In this document: piece after piece, positions 22,506 through 33,721 of the stretch
Numbering within the stretch: position 1 is the stretch's first letter
Layout of the letters: every line of letters starts with the position of its first letter
From: Solen grandis
Lineage: Eukaryota > Mollusca > Bivalvia > Adapedonta > Solenidae
Assembly (NCBI GenBank): GCA_021229015.1
Contig: CM037778.1
Span: 15,319,504 to 15,383,503 of the forward strand
Reading direction: 5' to 3'
DNA length: 64,000 bases
Notes under the pieces: model-generated
Databases searched by the model: none
What the model was told of the DNA's origin: nothing
Seen by the model: the letters and a program-made list of their open reading frames with translations, nothing else
Position numbers and translations under genes: made by a program

Positions 22506-23063
22506 CTAGTGCCTCTGGCAGCGAAATTCTAGGGCCCGGCCCGACCTGTCTCCGGCACAAAAAAAGTGACAGGGACAGATGGGGTCGGATACTAGAATCA
22601 CGCTGTTTGAGGACAACCCCACAAATGTACCAAGAGTTCGCAATGAACTCAAGTCAACTTGTATAATCACCTCCGACCCCGCCCTAAGGCCGGATCGAGA
22701 GGAGGGGGTAGAGGCCATATGTATGTGATGCCGCCCCATCGGGAGGAGACCCTCCCGGCAGATAACCTGCCATGATGAAAAACGGGTACCATGATACCCG
22801 AATCGCATCGAACAGGTACCCAAAGAGGGCACCACACCCATAGCGGACGAATGTCCCTGGCATGCACGGACAAACACCTGTCCGTGCATTACAACCAACT
22901 CGAACCTCCCCTTGGAATCAAGGGAAACTATCTGTCTCAGGCGTAGAAACGTCAAAGCACGAAGGCGGGGTAAAAGCTGTAAGTCCTCCAGGCGGGCGTA
23001 CCCCTCTTCATCCACAGGGAGCTGAGTGTTATGCCGAAGGTTGTATGATAATGCTCTCTCCAT
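22506..23063 (-). CDS. RNA 2'-phosphotransferase, Tpt1/KptA family
   Basis: The 185-residue frame runs from ATG to stop without interruption. Family landmarks appear in order: ALSYNLRHN (Arg10, His11), DEEGYARLEDLQLLPR (winged-helix part), RFELV, VRACQGHS (Arg66), YHGTRFSSWQVICREGL (90-106), MGRHHIHMA (109-117) and GLRAGSEVIIQVDL (Arg127). The Arg-His-Arg-Arg set used by Tpt1 to remove a splice-junction 2'-phosphate with NAD+ is complete. In eukaryotes the family finishes tRNA splicing. Length fits a minimal family member, with almost no residues before the RH motif. The intact frame contrasts with the broken mobile genes around it. It could be an ordinary TRPT1-like gene, a recent retrocopy, or cargo of a mobile element shared with the SGNH frame. 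Confidence 0.82.
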   Translation of the reverse strand: MERALSYNLRHNTQLPVDEEGYARLEDLQLLPRLRALTFLRLRQIVSLDSKGRFELVVMHGQVFVRACQGHSSAMGVVPSLGTCSMRFGYHGTRFSSWQVICREGLLPMGRHHIHMASTPSSRSGLRAGSEVIIQVDLSSLRTLGTFVGLSSNSVILVSDPICPCHFFCAGDRSGRALEFRCQRH

Positions 23064-24035
23064 GACTGAAAAGACAAGTGCTAGGTAGAAGTACGGTTCC
23101 CACTTAAATATACTTCGTAATCAGCTCAAAACACCAAAACACAAGCCATGAAACTCATGACAGCTGCTGACCAGCACTCAGAGTAAAAAGTCTCAGTAAT
23201 CAATAAGTGCCATCAAAGCCGAAAAACACGCAAACAATATACGAATACTAATCAGTAATCAAAATACCATCATGAAACTTACAAACAAGGAAAAGGAGGA
23301 TCACTAATTAGCACCCGTTACCAGATGAAGCAATTAGGGAGAAAATCATTAGTTCAACAGGAAAAAAAAGGGGGGGACAATACATTAATACCTAGATGAC
23401 TAGAAAATAGATAGAAAATAATGTAGATAACACTGTAGTAACATAGCTAAGTAGTCAATAGCTAAAACCCGAAGCCTAAAAACCCGGGAGATATAGATAA
23501 AAAATGATATAGCATGGTAGATAAGTACAAAAACGTAAGAAAATAATAATTTAAACACATAAGAGTAGTAAGCAGATAAGTAATTAGGAGACCGGGAAAA
23601 TAAAATACAACAATTCTCTAATTGTATAATAACTCTATTGAGGTATGGGAGGAGAATACACATGGTAATACGCCTCACCCAAGTATGAGCCTCAAAGGAG
23701 GACAGACCCATATGAGCCCTTGATAAAAGGGACATCCCAAATAAAAGGCCTATCCCCTCCCTTGCCAAAAACCCCATATGAGCCCTACAACAGGGACACT
23801 CACCATATCTCATTACAAGGATGAGATATACCTTACCACACACACTATTATGAGCTCTAGTTCAACTAGAGACATGCTAATATCTCCTCTCATACCTCAA
23901 AGGAAAAAAGGAAAAATTACATAAAAAACTTTTTCAGTAAATCCGTAAATACCATTTATTATATAACACACCCGATCTCTCAAACCAAATAGAAAGGGCT
24001 TCTGGCAAGATCTACATAAATCTTATCTATTTTTT
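23064..24035. other. Unclassified upstream region
   Basis: This region lies 5' of the Tpt1-like gene. A 147-codon minus-strand frame at 23400-23843 has a hydrophobic C-terminal half and repeats of RAHMG, arising from DNA repeats of CATATGAGCCCT (23709, 23775). I do not regard it as a demonstrated gene. Confidence 0.35.
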
Positions 24036-25042
24036 TAGCTCACCTGAGCCAGAGGCTCAAGGTGAGCTATTGTGACCGGTCTTCGTCCGTCGTCCGTCCG
24101 TCCGTCGTCCGTCCGTCCGTCGTCCGTCAACATTTTGCTTCAAACGACATCTCCTCCTTAACCGCTTGGTCAATTTTGATAAAACTTTACAGGGATGTTC
24201 CTTGGGTGGTCCCCTTTCAAAGTTGTTCAAAGAATTGAATTCCATTTGGAATTCTGGTTGCCATGGCAACGGAAAGAAAAAACTTAAAATGTCTTCTTCT
24301 CCAAAACAACCAACTGAATTTCAAAATGTTTTGGCACAGATGTTCCTTTGGTAAGTGTCTACCAAGATTGTTCAAATTATTTGGATCCGTAAAAAAACAT
24401 GGCCGCCAGGGGCGGGGCTTATTTGCCTTATATGTATATAGAGAAACCTTTAAACAACATCTCCTCTGAAACCACTGGACAGAATTTGATTAAACTTGGC
24501 AGGGATGATCCTTGGGTCAACCTTCACAAAAGTTGCTAAAATAAACTTGATCCATGTAGAACTCTGGTTGCCATGGCAACAAAAAGGGGAAAAAAATGAA
24601 AACTTTAAAAATCATCTTCTTCAAAACTACTGGCCAGATTTTAAAATAAATTGGTACAGATGTTCCTTGGGTCAACCTCTACCAAAGTTGCTAAAATTAT
24701 TCCGATCTGTAAAAAAACATGGCCGCCAGGGGCGGGGCTTATTTGCCTTATATGTATATAGAGAAACCTTTAAACAACATCTCCTCTGAAACCACTGGAC
24801 AGATTTAGATTAAACTTGGCAGGGATGATCCTTGGGTCAACCTTCACAAAAGCTGCTAAAATAAACTTGATCCATGTAGAACTCTGGTTGCCATGGCAAC
24901 AAAAAGAAAAAAAATATGAAAACTTTAAAAATCATCTTCTTCAAAACTGCTGGCCAGATTTTAAAATAAATTGGTACAGATGTTCCTTGGGTCAACCTAT
25001 TTATCTCAGGTGAGCGATTTAGGGCCATCATGGGCCTCTTGT
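24036..25042 (+). mobile_element. Type A element with CCAGAGG tip and C2 core
   Basis: The first ~380 bases nearly duplicate 4061-4400, including the CCAGAGG loop, with extra GTCCGTCC repeats. The sequence then changes to 320 bp C2 dimers like those at 30-32 kb. It ends CTCAGGTGAGCGATTTAGGG, CCATCATGGGCC and TCTTGTTT. It looks like a chimera of two subfamilies. Confidence 0.85.
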
Positions 25043-26275
25043 TTCCTTTTTTTTGTAATCTTTTTCTTTCTTTTTCTTTGGCAAAAAAAACCCTCTTTTG
25101 GCAAATAGACATCATAAACTAATTTATATACCATTTTTGGCTTTTTTCCATAATCAAAAACAAATAAGATCCACTCCTTCTTTTAACTTTTAATTTTTTA
25201 TATATTTGGCTCAAATTATTATACAAGGTTGAAAATATCCTTGCTAGCCGAAATTGGCTATTAAAATTCAAAATTACCCTAATAAGGGGCCGTTGTTGTA
25301 GCAGTAAAAAGATGAAAAGGCCATTTGTTTGCGGGCCTTAAAAATCCTTCTCCTCTTCGAACATCTCAAGCATACTCATGCTTCAAAGTCTAATTTGGTC
25401 GGCACTGATGAGACGGTACAACGGTCTCAAGGGGAATCATCGTGGCACCTCAAGTGCGCGGTTTCTTCCCGGCGAGACAGAAAAAGAAGGAAGGCACAGT
25501 ACACCTCCAACCCACATGCCGACCAACATTACAGGCCACATGAGCAACAAGCAAACCCTTCCACATTCATTCCAGGGTAATTAACACCTCCAGCTCAAAT
25601 TAGCTAGTTAATTACCAACCTTTTCGGACAACAAAAATTTGACTTTAGGAAAAATATAAAATCTGTGAATTACAGATTTAATTCAAAATCTGACCCACTT
25701 CAGGCCACAAAATTGTATTTTATAGGGGTGAGGGGTCACACTCCGGGGTCCGCCCACAAAGCCGAACAGGCAGATGGACCCTAATTAAACAACGTTATCA
25801 GTCAGTTATGCAATAACAAACTTTGTGTTAATGCTCTGCATCTTAACTTGGAGGAAAATTACACGAATAACAACAGAAAGCGTTGTTTTGAGCTGGGTGT
25901 GTGTTCAGGTCACATAAACGGGAGTGGTGGGCGTGAGCCTGAGTGCCTTGTGCACCTCGGCTGGGAGTGATTTTAGAGGGTAATTGTTTAAAAATGAAGT
26001 AGGGGTTATATGTTGGTTACTTGGGTGTTGATACTCACGTATAAATATCTTCTTTAATTATCTTTAATTTTGATTTTGAACCCTGTCTCTCTCTCTCCTC
26101 CCCCCCACCCTGAATTTTCCAAACAGATATTGATACACGAGTTTATATTTTTCGTTTATTTAGCACTGTTTAGGTCAGCATCAGACCTCTTCAGTGGTGC
26201 TGCTATGCACCAGACATAGTTTTTTTTTCTTTGTTTTTTTTTCTGCTGTGCTCTGTTCTCTAGGACAGGCTGCTG
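25043..26275. other. Unclassified; moderately GC-rich block
   Basis: A short plus-strand frame (25329-25580) has no recognisable motif. The block lies downstream of the Mutator-like gene and may be part of that element's 3' flank, but no matching terminal repeat was found near 29.7 kb. Confidence 0.4.
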
Positions 26276-26743
26276 CTACTGGTTTGTTGCAGAAGTTGAG
26301 GCGTAGTAGTGCAGATTGCTGTCAAGCAGTCCCTTTACATAATCAGGCTCCTCCTGGTGGTGGGTTTCTGGAGTCCGCCGGTGTTCGAACTCCATCTGGG
26401 CCCTTTGAGCTCTTCGCTTTGCCTTATACCTTCTCGTTGTCTTGTACGACTTGTGGTAGCTTGCCTTCCTTGATATGTGAAGAAGGCGCTTTCTTGAAGC
26501 TGCAGATAGTCCTTGTGAGGCGACCCACCTTCACCCTCACTGCTTAGTAAACTGAGTTGTTCGCTCTCAGGGTTTGAAGAGCTAGCCGAGTCTCAAATGA
26601 CCTGGGGTAGTTCTGGGACTTCGGCAGGGTTCGATTTTAGCGATATTTACCACTAGCAAAAATTAGCTTGTACAATTTTTATTCACTAGCTAAAATGAAA
26701 AATGACTAGCTAAAATTTATGAAACAGTTTTAATAGCTCATAA

Positions 26744-27034
26744 TTAACATTCAATTTCTTGGGCCGTGTTTGGCCTCTTCTTTCGCTGACCGTTGAGCCA
26801 CCATCTCCTGACTGCTGGTCTAGGATCAAAGTCTTTGAATCTGATGTTGGCAACAGAAATCCTCATTAGAGTGTCCATCATATCCACACCAAGGTTACAT
26901 CTCGAGTCAGTTTTAATGCATTTGATTGAGCCACAAGTTTTAAAACCATAGTTTTCAGGGACCATGAAGTAATAAAGAAGATAATATGGAAATACTATCA
27001 TCATACTAACAGTGGTACGAAATGGTGTTGTCAT
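26744..27034 (-). pseudogene. hAT transposase C-terminal fragment
   Basis: The frame carries IKCIKTDSRCNLGVDMMDTL then LMRISVANIRFKDFDPRPAV and RRWW. This matches the region around and after the hAT dimerisation motif in ZNF862-like transposases (KRIKTDxRxxL, LMRIS, AVRxWW). The catalytic RNase H-like part is absent, so it cannot be an active enzyme. It belongs to the 1450 bp element that contains it. Confidence 0.65.
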
Positions 27035-27389
27035 AAAATGATAACAGTCGCTTAGTTTCTAGAATACAAATGGCCTACCAATTTAAATTTATAATTTCAA
27101 GGGCCATGTAATTTTAAATAGCCTTCCTTAAACATGGCAGTCATAAAAAAGCAGCAAACCCCTAACTGGCCTCTTCAGTACCTATACCGAAAAAAAATTT
27201 GGCGATACTCCTCCCTAGCCCAGGCAGTTTTCATTGCTTCCCCCACCCACTCCACAGACCATATGAAAGATTGGATTTTACAAGCTAAACCGAATAGATA
27301 GAAAGGGGCAAGACCATATTTATAGATACATATGATCTTTCCATTCTGGGAAAAAGCTAGATAATCGATCTAAATGAAATTATGTATAC

Positions 27390-27643
27390 CTTAGATGCAC
27401 TGTCAGCTGGTGCAAACATTTTACGTGTTTTACAACTCATTTGAGTGGATGAAACGCTGGACAGAACGATTTCCAGGTCAACATTTAGTTCCTTCTGCCA
27501 TTTCTTGACCGTTTTCAGGCTTGCAGTCACTGCCTTTTCAGAGCTCTCCCCTAATTTGATATTTTTGATGTACTGGCACCGTCACTTTCATTGGATTTAT
27601 CCGCCGGCCGTTTGAAAAAATTTGTAATGGACTTTTGCGACAT
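27390..27643 (-). pseudogene. hAT transposase first exon with a PCNA-box-like N terminus
   Basis: It starts MSQKSITNFFKRPADKSNES. After a one-base slip it continues VTASLKTVKKWQKELNVDLE and ends at TCTAAG|GTATAC, a good splice donor. QKSITNFF fits the PCNA-interacting consensus QxxIxxFF. The N-terminal zinc finger that usually follows is not obvious. It is the 5' part of the gene whose end is at 26744-27034. Confidence 0.55.
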
Positions 27644-29622
27644 TTTTTTTTACCTTGTTAATATTCACGTGCTACAGTAAAGCATGACGGTAATGGGATT
27701 TCTACTGGTCTATTTTAAACAACGAATCAGAAACGAAGACTAAATTAAGCAGCCAATCGTAGCCATGTGTTCCGCGAAACGTAATATTATACATTGACGT
27801 ATATGCCCGAGAAGTCCGAATTTGTTTACGACAGAGATGCCCAGACAATATGACTGTTATTTCGGCCGCTTTTCATTTTTTTTTTTTTTTTTTTTTTCCG
27901 TTTCAAATTTCATTTGGAACATACAATGTGACAGTTAATTGAAAAGTAGATTGTAAATGATTTAGCTTCTTTTCTTATTCACTCGCTCAAATATGCGAGT
28001 GGCTTTTATTTCCACTCGCTATTCGGCAGATCTACAAGCTATTAGCGAGTATGCGTGCCTAATTTCGAACCCTGCTTCGGCATGGTGGCTAAAGTTGCTC
28101 GGTTGAAGGTCTCACACTTCTGTGTTGATGTTCTAGATGACACCTTGTAGACCGCCTCTTCACTCAATCTCATTTTTAGTATCACAGCAAGCAGTGACTT
28201 GTCATTTTCGTTCATCTTCAGGTGCGTGATGTCATTTGGGCCCAGGATCATGGACTTGTACCGCCAGGAGTTGTGACCTTCACCGGAGCAGACCAGGGCT
28301 GATTGATGACAAGCTGCAGTTCCCGGCATAGCATTCAGTGGTGGCCCGCTGGATGTCAGGTAAGCGCGATATAAATTTCGTAATATCTCCGCCTCCCAAT
28401 TTTGCCATCTCTTCTATAACAGCATTGCATATGGCCTTGACGTCACGTGACAGAGCTGCCTGTGCCTTCTTTCGCCCAAGTTTAGTGGTCTGCGGGAACA
28501 TTCCTTTGCTAAATTCTGCAGATCTCATTTTTCTCTCTTGCGTCACCGCCAGATGATTTGGATCTGCCTGCCTTGAAACTTCCCAGGCTGCGTCTAGCTT
28601 CTGGTAGAAGTCCTGCATCCCAAGGTAAGATTTTCGCCGTCAGTCGTCAGGGTTCGGACAACGACCCTTCCATGGACAGGTCGTCAGCAAGCTCATAGGC
28701 CATTCTCCTGAGTGGGGGGTGAAGTAGGCTAGGTTGGCTGTGCATCCGGCATGTCCACCAGGGCAGGTGACGGTCAAACCTTTATTCCTTGGCACGGCAC
28801 CAGTCCAGCAGAGCTTGTTTCCACAGCCAGGCCCCCGATGTACTTCTTGTTAGTGTGGTTCTCTACAGCTACTGTGTAGGCCTGGGAAGCGCTCTGCCCA
28901 GGTTTGTATGATGACGTCATCCGAGAACTGTTGTACCGGGCGTCAATGGAGAGGTCGAGCTGTTTCGGGTCTCTGGCACCGGTTGCAAGTGCATGGCCTT
29001 CCACAAGGCGCCGCTTCTCGGACATGTCTTCTTTATTTATTTTGACGACCTCACTGCTGACAGTTGATGTTAGACGTTGAAGATGACTTGTAGCTGGGAA
29101 CGGTAAGTCCATCTGGGTAAACAGCTGCTCAGCCCGAGAGATGCCCATAGGAGTGTCCATTATGGCTGACGCCAAGGAAGTGTTGATGACGGCCATCTTT
29201 GTCCCTGATATCTCGTCATAGATTTTCATTCTCTTTGAAATGTAAGTGCAAGATTTGCACTTGAAAATGAACTTACTTCCCAGTCCCAGTCCATACTTCT
29301 GCTCCTGGTACAGGTCCACTTCTAGTTGTCTGCAGCCTGTGTCTTCATGGTCGCTGTAAACTGCATTCATCATGGAGAGGAGCCGCGGAAGGTGTATGAC
29401 GCGGTTTCCTGAAATGAAGTTATCTTCCATTTGCAGATTACGTCGTGGCCTGTATGGATGGTGGTCTTCTTCATCGTCTGGGTGGTGGCCTGTAGATGCT
29501 GTGCTGTATGCGTCTTCTTCAGATCCTGCCTCAGAAGGTAATTTCTTCTTAAATGGGCTCAGTTGGTTGTTCTTCTGGAAGAAAATCCCAGCAGCTTTGC
29601 GTTTCCTCTCGCCTAGGACCAT

Positions 29623-29973
29623 ATTTGTAGAAATTGGCAGTCAGTCTTCTCTGGTGCATTCAGATATGATTTGGGTTAACTCAGTACCACCCCCCGTATA
29701 AGGTCAAGGTCCAGACAGTAGCCACACCTACTGATTTAATGCTGCCCAACCAGTAGCTGACCCCTGGGGGGCCCTTTCAGGGGTAGGGGAGACATCCTCC
29801 CCAGCCCCGGCTAGACGTGCACCTAGACCTATACACAGGTCCTTTGATGTTGATTAAGTACAGCTACCTAGGTAACCCCTGTCTATGTCCTGCTGCAGTA
29901 ACATGTCTGGGATTGATTTTGGCCCACTTTCAAATAAAAAAAAAAATTAGAAAAAAGAAATTGTATTTTTTTT
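29623..29973. other. Spacer upstream of the Mutator-like gene
   Basis: Contains GC-rich CCCCTGGGGGGCCC (about 29761-29774), which may be part of the element's 5' region. No gene. Confidence 0.4.
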
Positions 29974-31953
29974 TAGCTCACCTGAGCACAAAGTGCTCAA
30001 GGTGAGCTTTTGTGATCGCCCTTCGTCCGGCGTCCGTCGTCGTGCGTCGTCCGTCGTGCGTCGTCCGTCGTCAACAATTTGCTTGAAACGACATCTCCTC
30101 TGAAACCGCTGGACAGAATTTAATGAAACTTGGCAGGAATGTTCCTTGGGTGAGGCTCTACAAAAGTTGCTAAAATAAAGTTGATCTATGAAGAACTCTG
30201 GTTGCCATGGCAACAAAAAGAAAAATAATTTGAAAACTTTAAAAATCATCTCCTTCAAAACTACTGGCCAGATTTCAAAATAATTTGGTACATATGTTCC
30301 TTGGGTCAACCTCTACCAAAGTTGCTAAAATTATTCCGATCCGTAAAAAAACATGGCCGCCAGGGGCGGGGCTTATTTGCCTTATATGTATATAGAGAAA
30401 CCTTTAAACAACATCTCCTCTGAAACCACTGGACAGAATTTGATTAAACTTGGCAGGGATGATCCTTGGGTCAACCTTCACAAAAGTTGCTAAAATAAAG
30501 TTGATCCATGTAGAACTCTGGTTGCCATGGCAACAAAAAGGAAAAAAAAATGAAAACTTTAAAAATCATCTCCTTCAAAACTACTGGCCAGATTTCAAAA
30601 TACTTTGGTACAGATGTTCCTTGGGTCAACCTCTACCAAAGTTGTTAAAATTATTCCGATCCGTAAAAAAACATGGCCGCCAAGGGCGGGGCTTATTTGC
30701 CTTATATGTATATAGAGAAACCTTTAAACAACATCTCCTCTGAAACCACTAGACAGAATTTGATTAAACTTGGCAGGGATGATCCTTGGGTCAACCTTCA
30801 CAAAAGTTGCTAAAATAAAGTTGATCCATGTAGAACTCTGGTTGCCATGGCAACAAAGAGAAAAAAAATATGAAAACTTTAAAAATCATCTTCTTCAAAA
30901 CTACAGGCCAGATTTTAAAATAAATTGGTACAGATGTTCCTTGGGTCAACCTCTACCAAAGTTGCTAAAATTATTCTGATCCGTAAAAAAACATGGCCGC
31001 CAGGGGCGGGGCTTATTTGCCTTATATGTATATAGAGAAACCTTTAAACAACATCTCCTCTGAAACCACTAGACAGAATTTGATTAAACTTGGCAGGGAT
31101 GATCCTTGGGTCAACCTTCACAAAAGTTGCTAAAATAAAGTTGATCCATGTAGAACTCTGGTTGCCATGGCAACAAAAAGAAAAAAAAATGAAAACTTTA
31201 AAAATCATCTTCTTCAAAACTACTGGCCAGATTTTAAAATAAATTGGTACAGATGTTCCTTGGGTCAACCTCTACCAAAGTTGCTAAAATTATTTCGATC
31301 CGTAAAAAAACATGGCGGCCAGGGGCGGGGCTTATTTGCCTTATATGTATATAGAGAAACCTTTAAACAACATCTCCTCTGAAACCACTAGACAGAATTT
31401 GATTAAACTTGGCAGGGATGATCCTTGGGTCAACCTTCACAAAAGTTGCTAAAATAAAGTTGATCCATGTAGAACTCTGGTTGCCATGGCAACAAAAAGA
31501 AAAAAAATGAAAACTTTAAAAATAATCTTCTTCAAAACTACTGGCCAGATTTTAAAATAAATTGGTACAGATGTTCCTTGGGTCAACCTCTACCAAAGTT
31601 GCTAAAAAAAATTCCGATCCGTAAAAAACATGGCCGCCAGGGGCGGGGCTTATTTGCCTAATATGTATATAGGGAAAACTTTAATCAACATTTCCTCTGA
31701 AACCACTGGACAGAATTTGATTAAACTTGACAGGAATGATCCTTGGGTCAACCTTTACAAAAGTTCCTAAAATAAACTTGATCCATATAGAACTGTGGTT
31801 GCCATGGCTACAAAAAGAAAAAAAATATGAAAACTTTAAAAATCATCTTCTTCAAAACTACTGGCCAGATTTTAAAATAAATTGGAACAGATGTTCCTTG
31901 GGTCAACCTATTTATCTCAGGTGAGCGATTTAGGGCCATCATGGGCCTCTTGT
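29974..31953 (+). mobile_element. Type A element, regular 320 bp C2 dimers
   Basis: The tip TAGCTCACCTGAGCACAAAG and a long GTCCGTCGTGCGTC patch are followed by about five copies of a 320 bp unit. Each pairs a half with GGTTGCCATGGCAACAAA and a half with CATGGCCGCCAGGGGCGG. ACATCTCCTCTGAAACCACT recurs at 30411, 30731 and 31051, an exact 320 bp spacing. The 3' end is CTCAGGTGAGCGATTTAGGG, the hairpin and TCTTGTT. Confidence 0.9.
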
Positions 31954-32371
31954 TCTTATTTTAGCCCTAAAAAATCCATTTTCTCTGCTTTTCTAATTTT
32001 TGCGGTATTTCGCTTCAATCAGGTGACCAATAATGGGGTTTAAATGATAAAATATGATGTTTGAAACAGAGTGCACTTTATTTCATCAAAATCCATTGGT
32101 TATTAATTAAAATATGACTGATTTTGAAAGTATACCCCTGCATGATTAGAATGCATTTAAAATGACCAAATACAGTGTACAATCTGCCACTCTCTATAAC
32201 AGTTGAAGGTGACCTTAGACTTGACTGAGAAATCTGATCAGGGTTTTATTTTGTTGCAAATATAATAAGTTATTTTGGGCATAATTTTCATGTATATTTC
32301 AAATTTGGGTTTTATATAGGTGTCACACCACTATCAATGTGCTTCCGGGTCGTAGGGTGCTGAAGTAGTAC
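31954..32371. other. Spacer, nothing recognised
   Basis: AT-rich. It may include the 3' flank of the adjacent hAT transposase, but no terminal inverted repeat was found. Confidence 0.4.
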
Positions 32372-33595
32372 CTAATGAAAAATGAAAGGATGGACATCAA
32401 AGTCATATTTTCCCCAGAAAACACTGAATAACTGCAACACATTTAGCCTGTGTGGTGAGATACATGTATTTTTGACCGACAACTTGCATTTAATAATTGG
32501 CTGCTGATCCTCGGACATGGCGAGAGTTGCATGGTACATTGGTGCCATGATCTTAAGAAATGCTTCCAGCTTCTGTACCTCTTCTGGCGAAAGTAAATCA
32601 ACACATGTCTTTGACTTGGAACTGTGGATTTTCTTCACTTTGTCATCCATCATAGCAGCCATAACTGAAACTTGCTGTTCTAAGAACCTCTCTACCATAA
32701 TGTAGCTACTGTTCCATCTTGTTTTTACATCAATTACAAGCTTATGTTCTGGGACTTTTAGTTCTTGTTTTTCCCTCAGAATTGCTGCTGCTGTAGTACT
32801 TTTGTGGAAAAATGTTACAAGGACTCTTATTTTTCCAAGAAGTTGATGAACACTCTTAACTTCAACTGCTTTGTTTGATGCTAAATTCAGAGTGTGTGCA
32901 AAGCAACCAAGATGAACAGCTATGCCAGCGGATTTTGCAGCAATTTTCATATTACTTGCATTGTCAGTAGTAATGCCCTGAACATGACAACCCCACTCTA
33001 TAGCAGCACAACGAAGTACTTCCCCAATATTCTCTCCTGTGTGAGACACATCTAGTTCACGTGTCTGTAGTATGTTTGAGCACATTTCAAAGTTTTCTGG
33101 GATGTAGTGAGCTGTAACTGTGACATATGACCTTGTTGCCTACTGGTCCAGGAGTCTTGTAAATGCAGTGGCATTCCCAGTGATATCCGTCTTCACCACT
33201 TGAGCCACAACCTCATAGATCTTTGGAATTATATTTTCCTTTATAGTGTTTCTAGATGGAAAATTATACCTAGGTTCACACTCTAAGATCAGTTCCCTGA
33301 AAGCTTGACTATCCACTTGACTGAAAGGGCGCATATCTTTTATTATGTGGTTTGCAAGTTTCATTGTTATTCTTTGGGCCTTAGACAAGGGAAGTTTTTG
33401 TTTTCCTGCCAGCACAAATGGATTTGTTACTACAGAAGAGACAGAGGAATCTGACATGGGCAGTTTCTGTTCACCAATATTAGCAGCATCTGGTTTTCTA
33501 TCTGGTATTTGTGCCAAGGCAGGACTTTCCCCAGGATTTTCAGAAGGCATGTTGCAAATGTGCGGTGGGGTGGGTACGGGAGGGGTGTCAAACAA
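32372..33595 (-). pseudogene. ZBED-like hAT transposase
   Basis: The N-terminal frame (33595-33140) contains IIKDMRPFSQVDSQAFRELI and YNFPSRNTI, the conserved pre-catalytic block of ZBED/hAT proteins. After a disturbed junction with a TAG at about 33140, the frame from 33085 gives GITTDNASNM, HLGCFAHTLNLASNKAVEV, VKTRWNSSYIMVERFLEQ and MAPMYHATLAMSEDQQPI. These are RNase H-fold parts with the second acidic residue and the CxxH. The N-terminal BED zinc finger and C-terminal dimerisation domain are not encoded here. The broken frame and lost C terminus make it inactive. Confidence 0.75.
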
Positions 33596-33721
33596 AAGAC
33601 AAAAAAAGGTTAAATATTTTAGCGTTTTTAATGAATTTTTCTTTTAATGAATATATTAATATATAAAATCAGTATAACAATCAATATATATATACAATAT
33701 ATACATACACTTTGAAACTTT

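Larger units (their letters stand above)
26625..28074 (-). mobile_element. Internally deleted hAT element inside the Mutator-like gene
   Basis: The terminal inverted repeats are CAGGGTTCGATTTTAG (left) and CAGGGTTCGAAATTAG (right, reverse strand), typical hAT tips. CTTCGG flanks both sides (26619-26624, 28075-28080). Because CA follows the right copy and also begins the left repeat, the duplication may be the usual 8 bp with loss of CA at the left. The element is 1450 bp. It keeps only the start and end of its transposase. Imperfect repeats of the type ACTAGC and CACTCGC lie just inside the ends. Confidence 0.8.
26276..29622 (-). pseudogene. Mutator-like transposase gene, split by a hAT insertion
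   Basis: The frame begins at 29622 (MVLGERKRKAAG). It includes NFISGNRVIHLPRLLS, FIFKCKSC (a CxxC pair), AIMDTPMGISRAEQLFTQMD and LDLSIDARYNSSR, features of the Mutator-like transposase domain common in invertebrate genomes. After a frame change it gives CPGGHAGCTANL, then MQDFYQKLDAAWEVSRQ (28618-28568) and, after another, RTSTQKCETFNRATLATMPK at 28080. Coding resumes beyond the inserted hAT element as SQNYPRSFETRLALQTLR and ends with HKSYKTTRRYKAKRRAQ, EEPDYVKGLLDS and a stop at 26276-26278. Joining across one copy of CTTCGG restores the frame exactly. Two internal frameshifts and the insertion make it inactive. Confidence 0.75.

Noticed and set aside
23400..23843. 147-codon minus-strand frame with RAHMG repeats
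   Set aside because: Composition follows short DNA repeats, with no family motif or regulatory signals; kept only as unclassified sequence.
24496..24789. 97-codon plus-strand frames with PWQQK and KKHGRQGRGL, repeated at 30450-30743
   Set aside because: Translation of C2 tandem monomers; the same peptide appears wherever the 320 bp unit occurs and has no protein-family features.
26194..26547. 117-codon plus-strand frame
   Set aside because: It lies opposite the end of the Mutator-like coding sequence, which has clear conserved residues; this frame is a shadow.
33345..33647. 100-codon plus-strand frame
   Set aside because: Antisense to the ZBED-like hAT transposase N-terminal region; no independent support.
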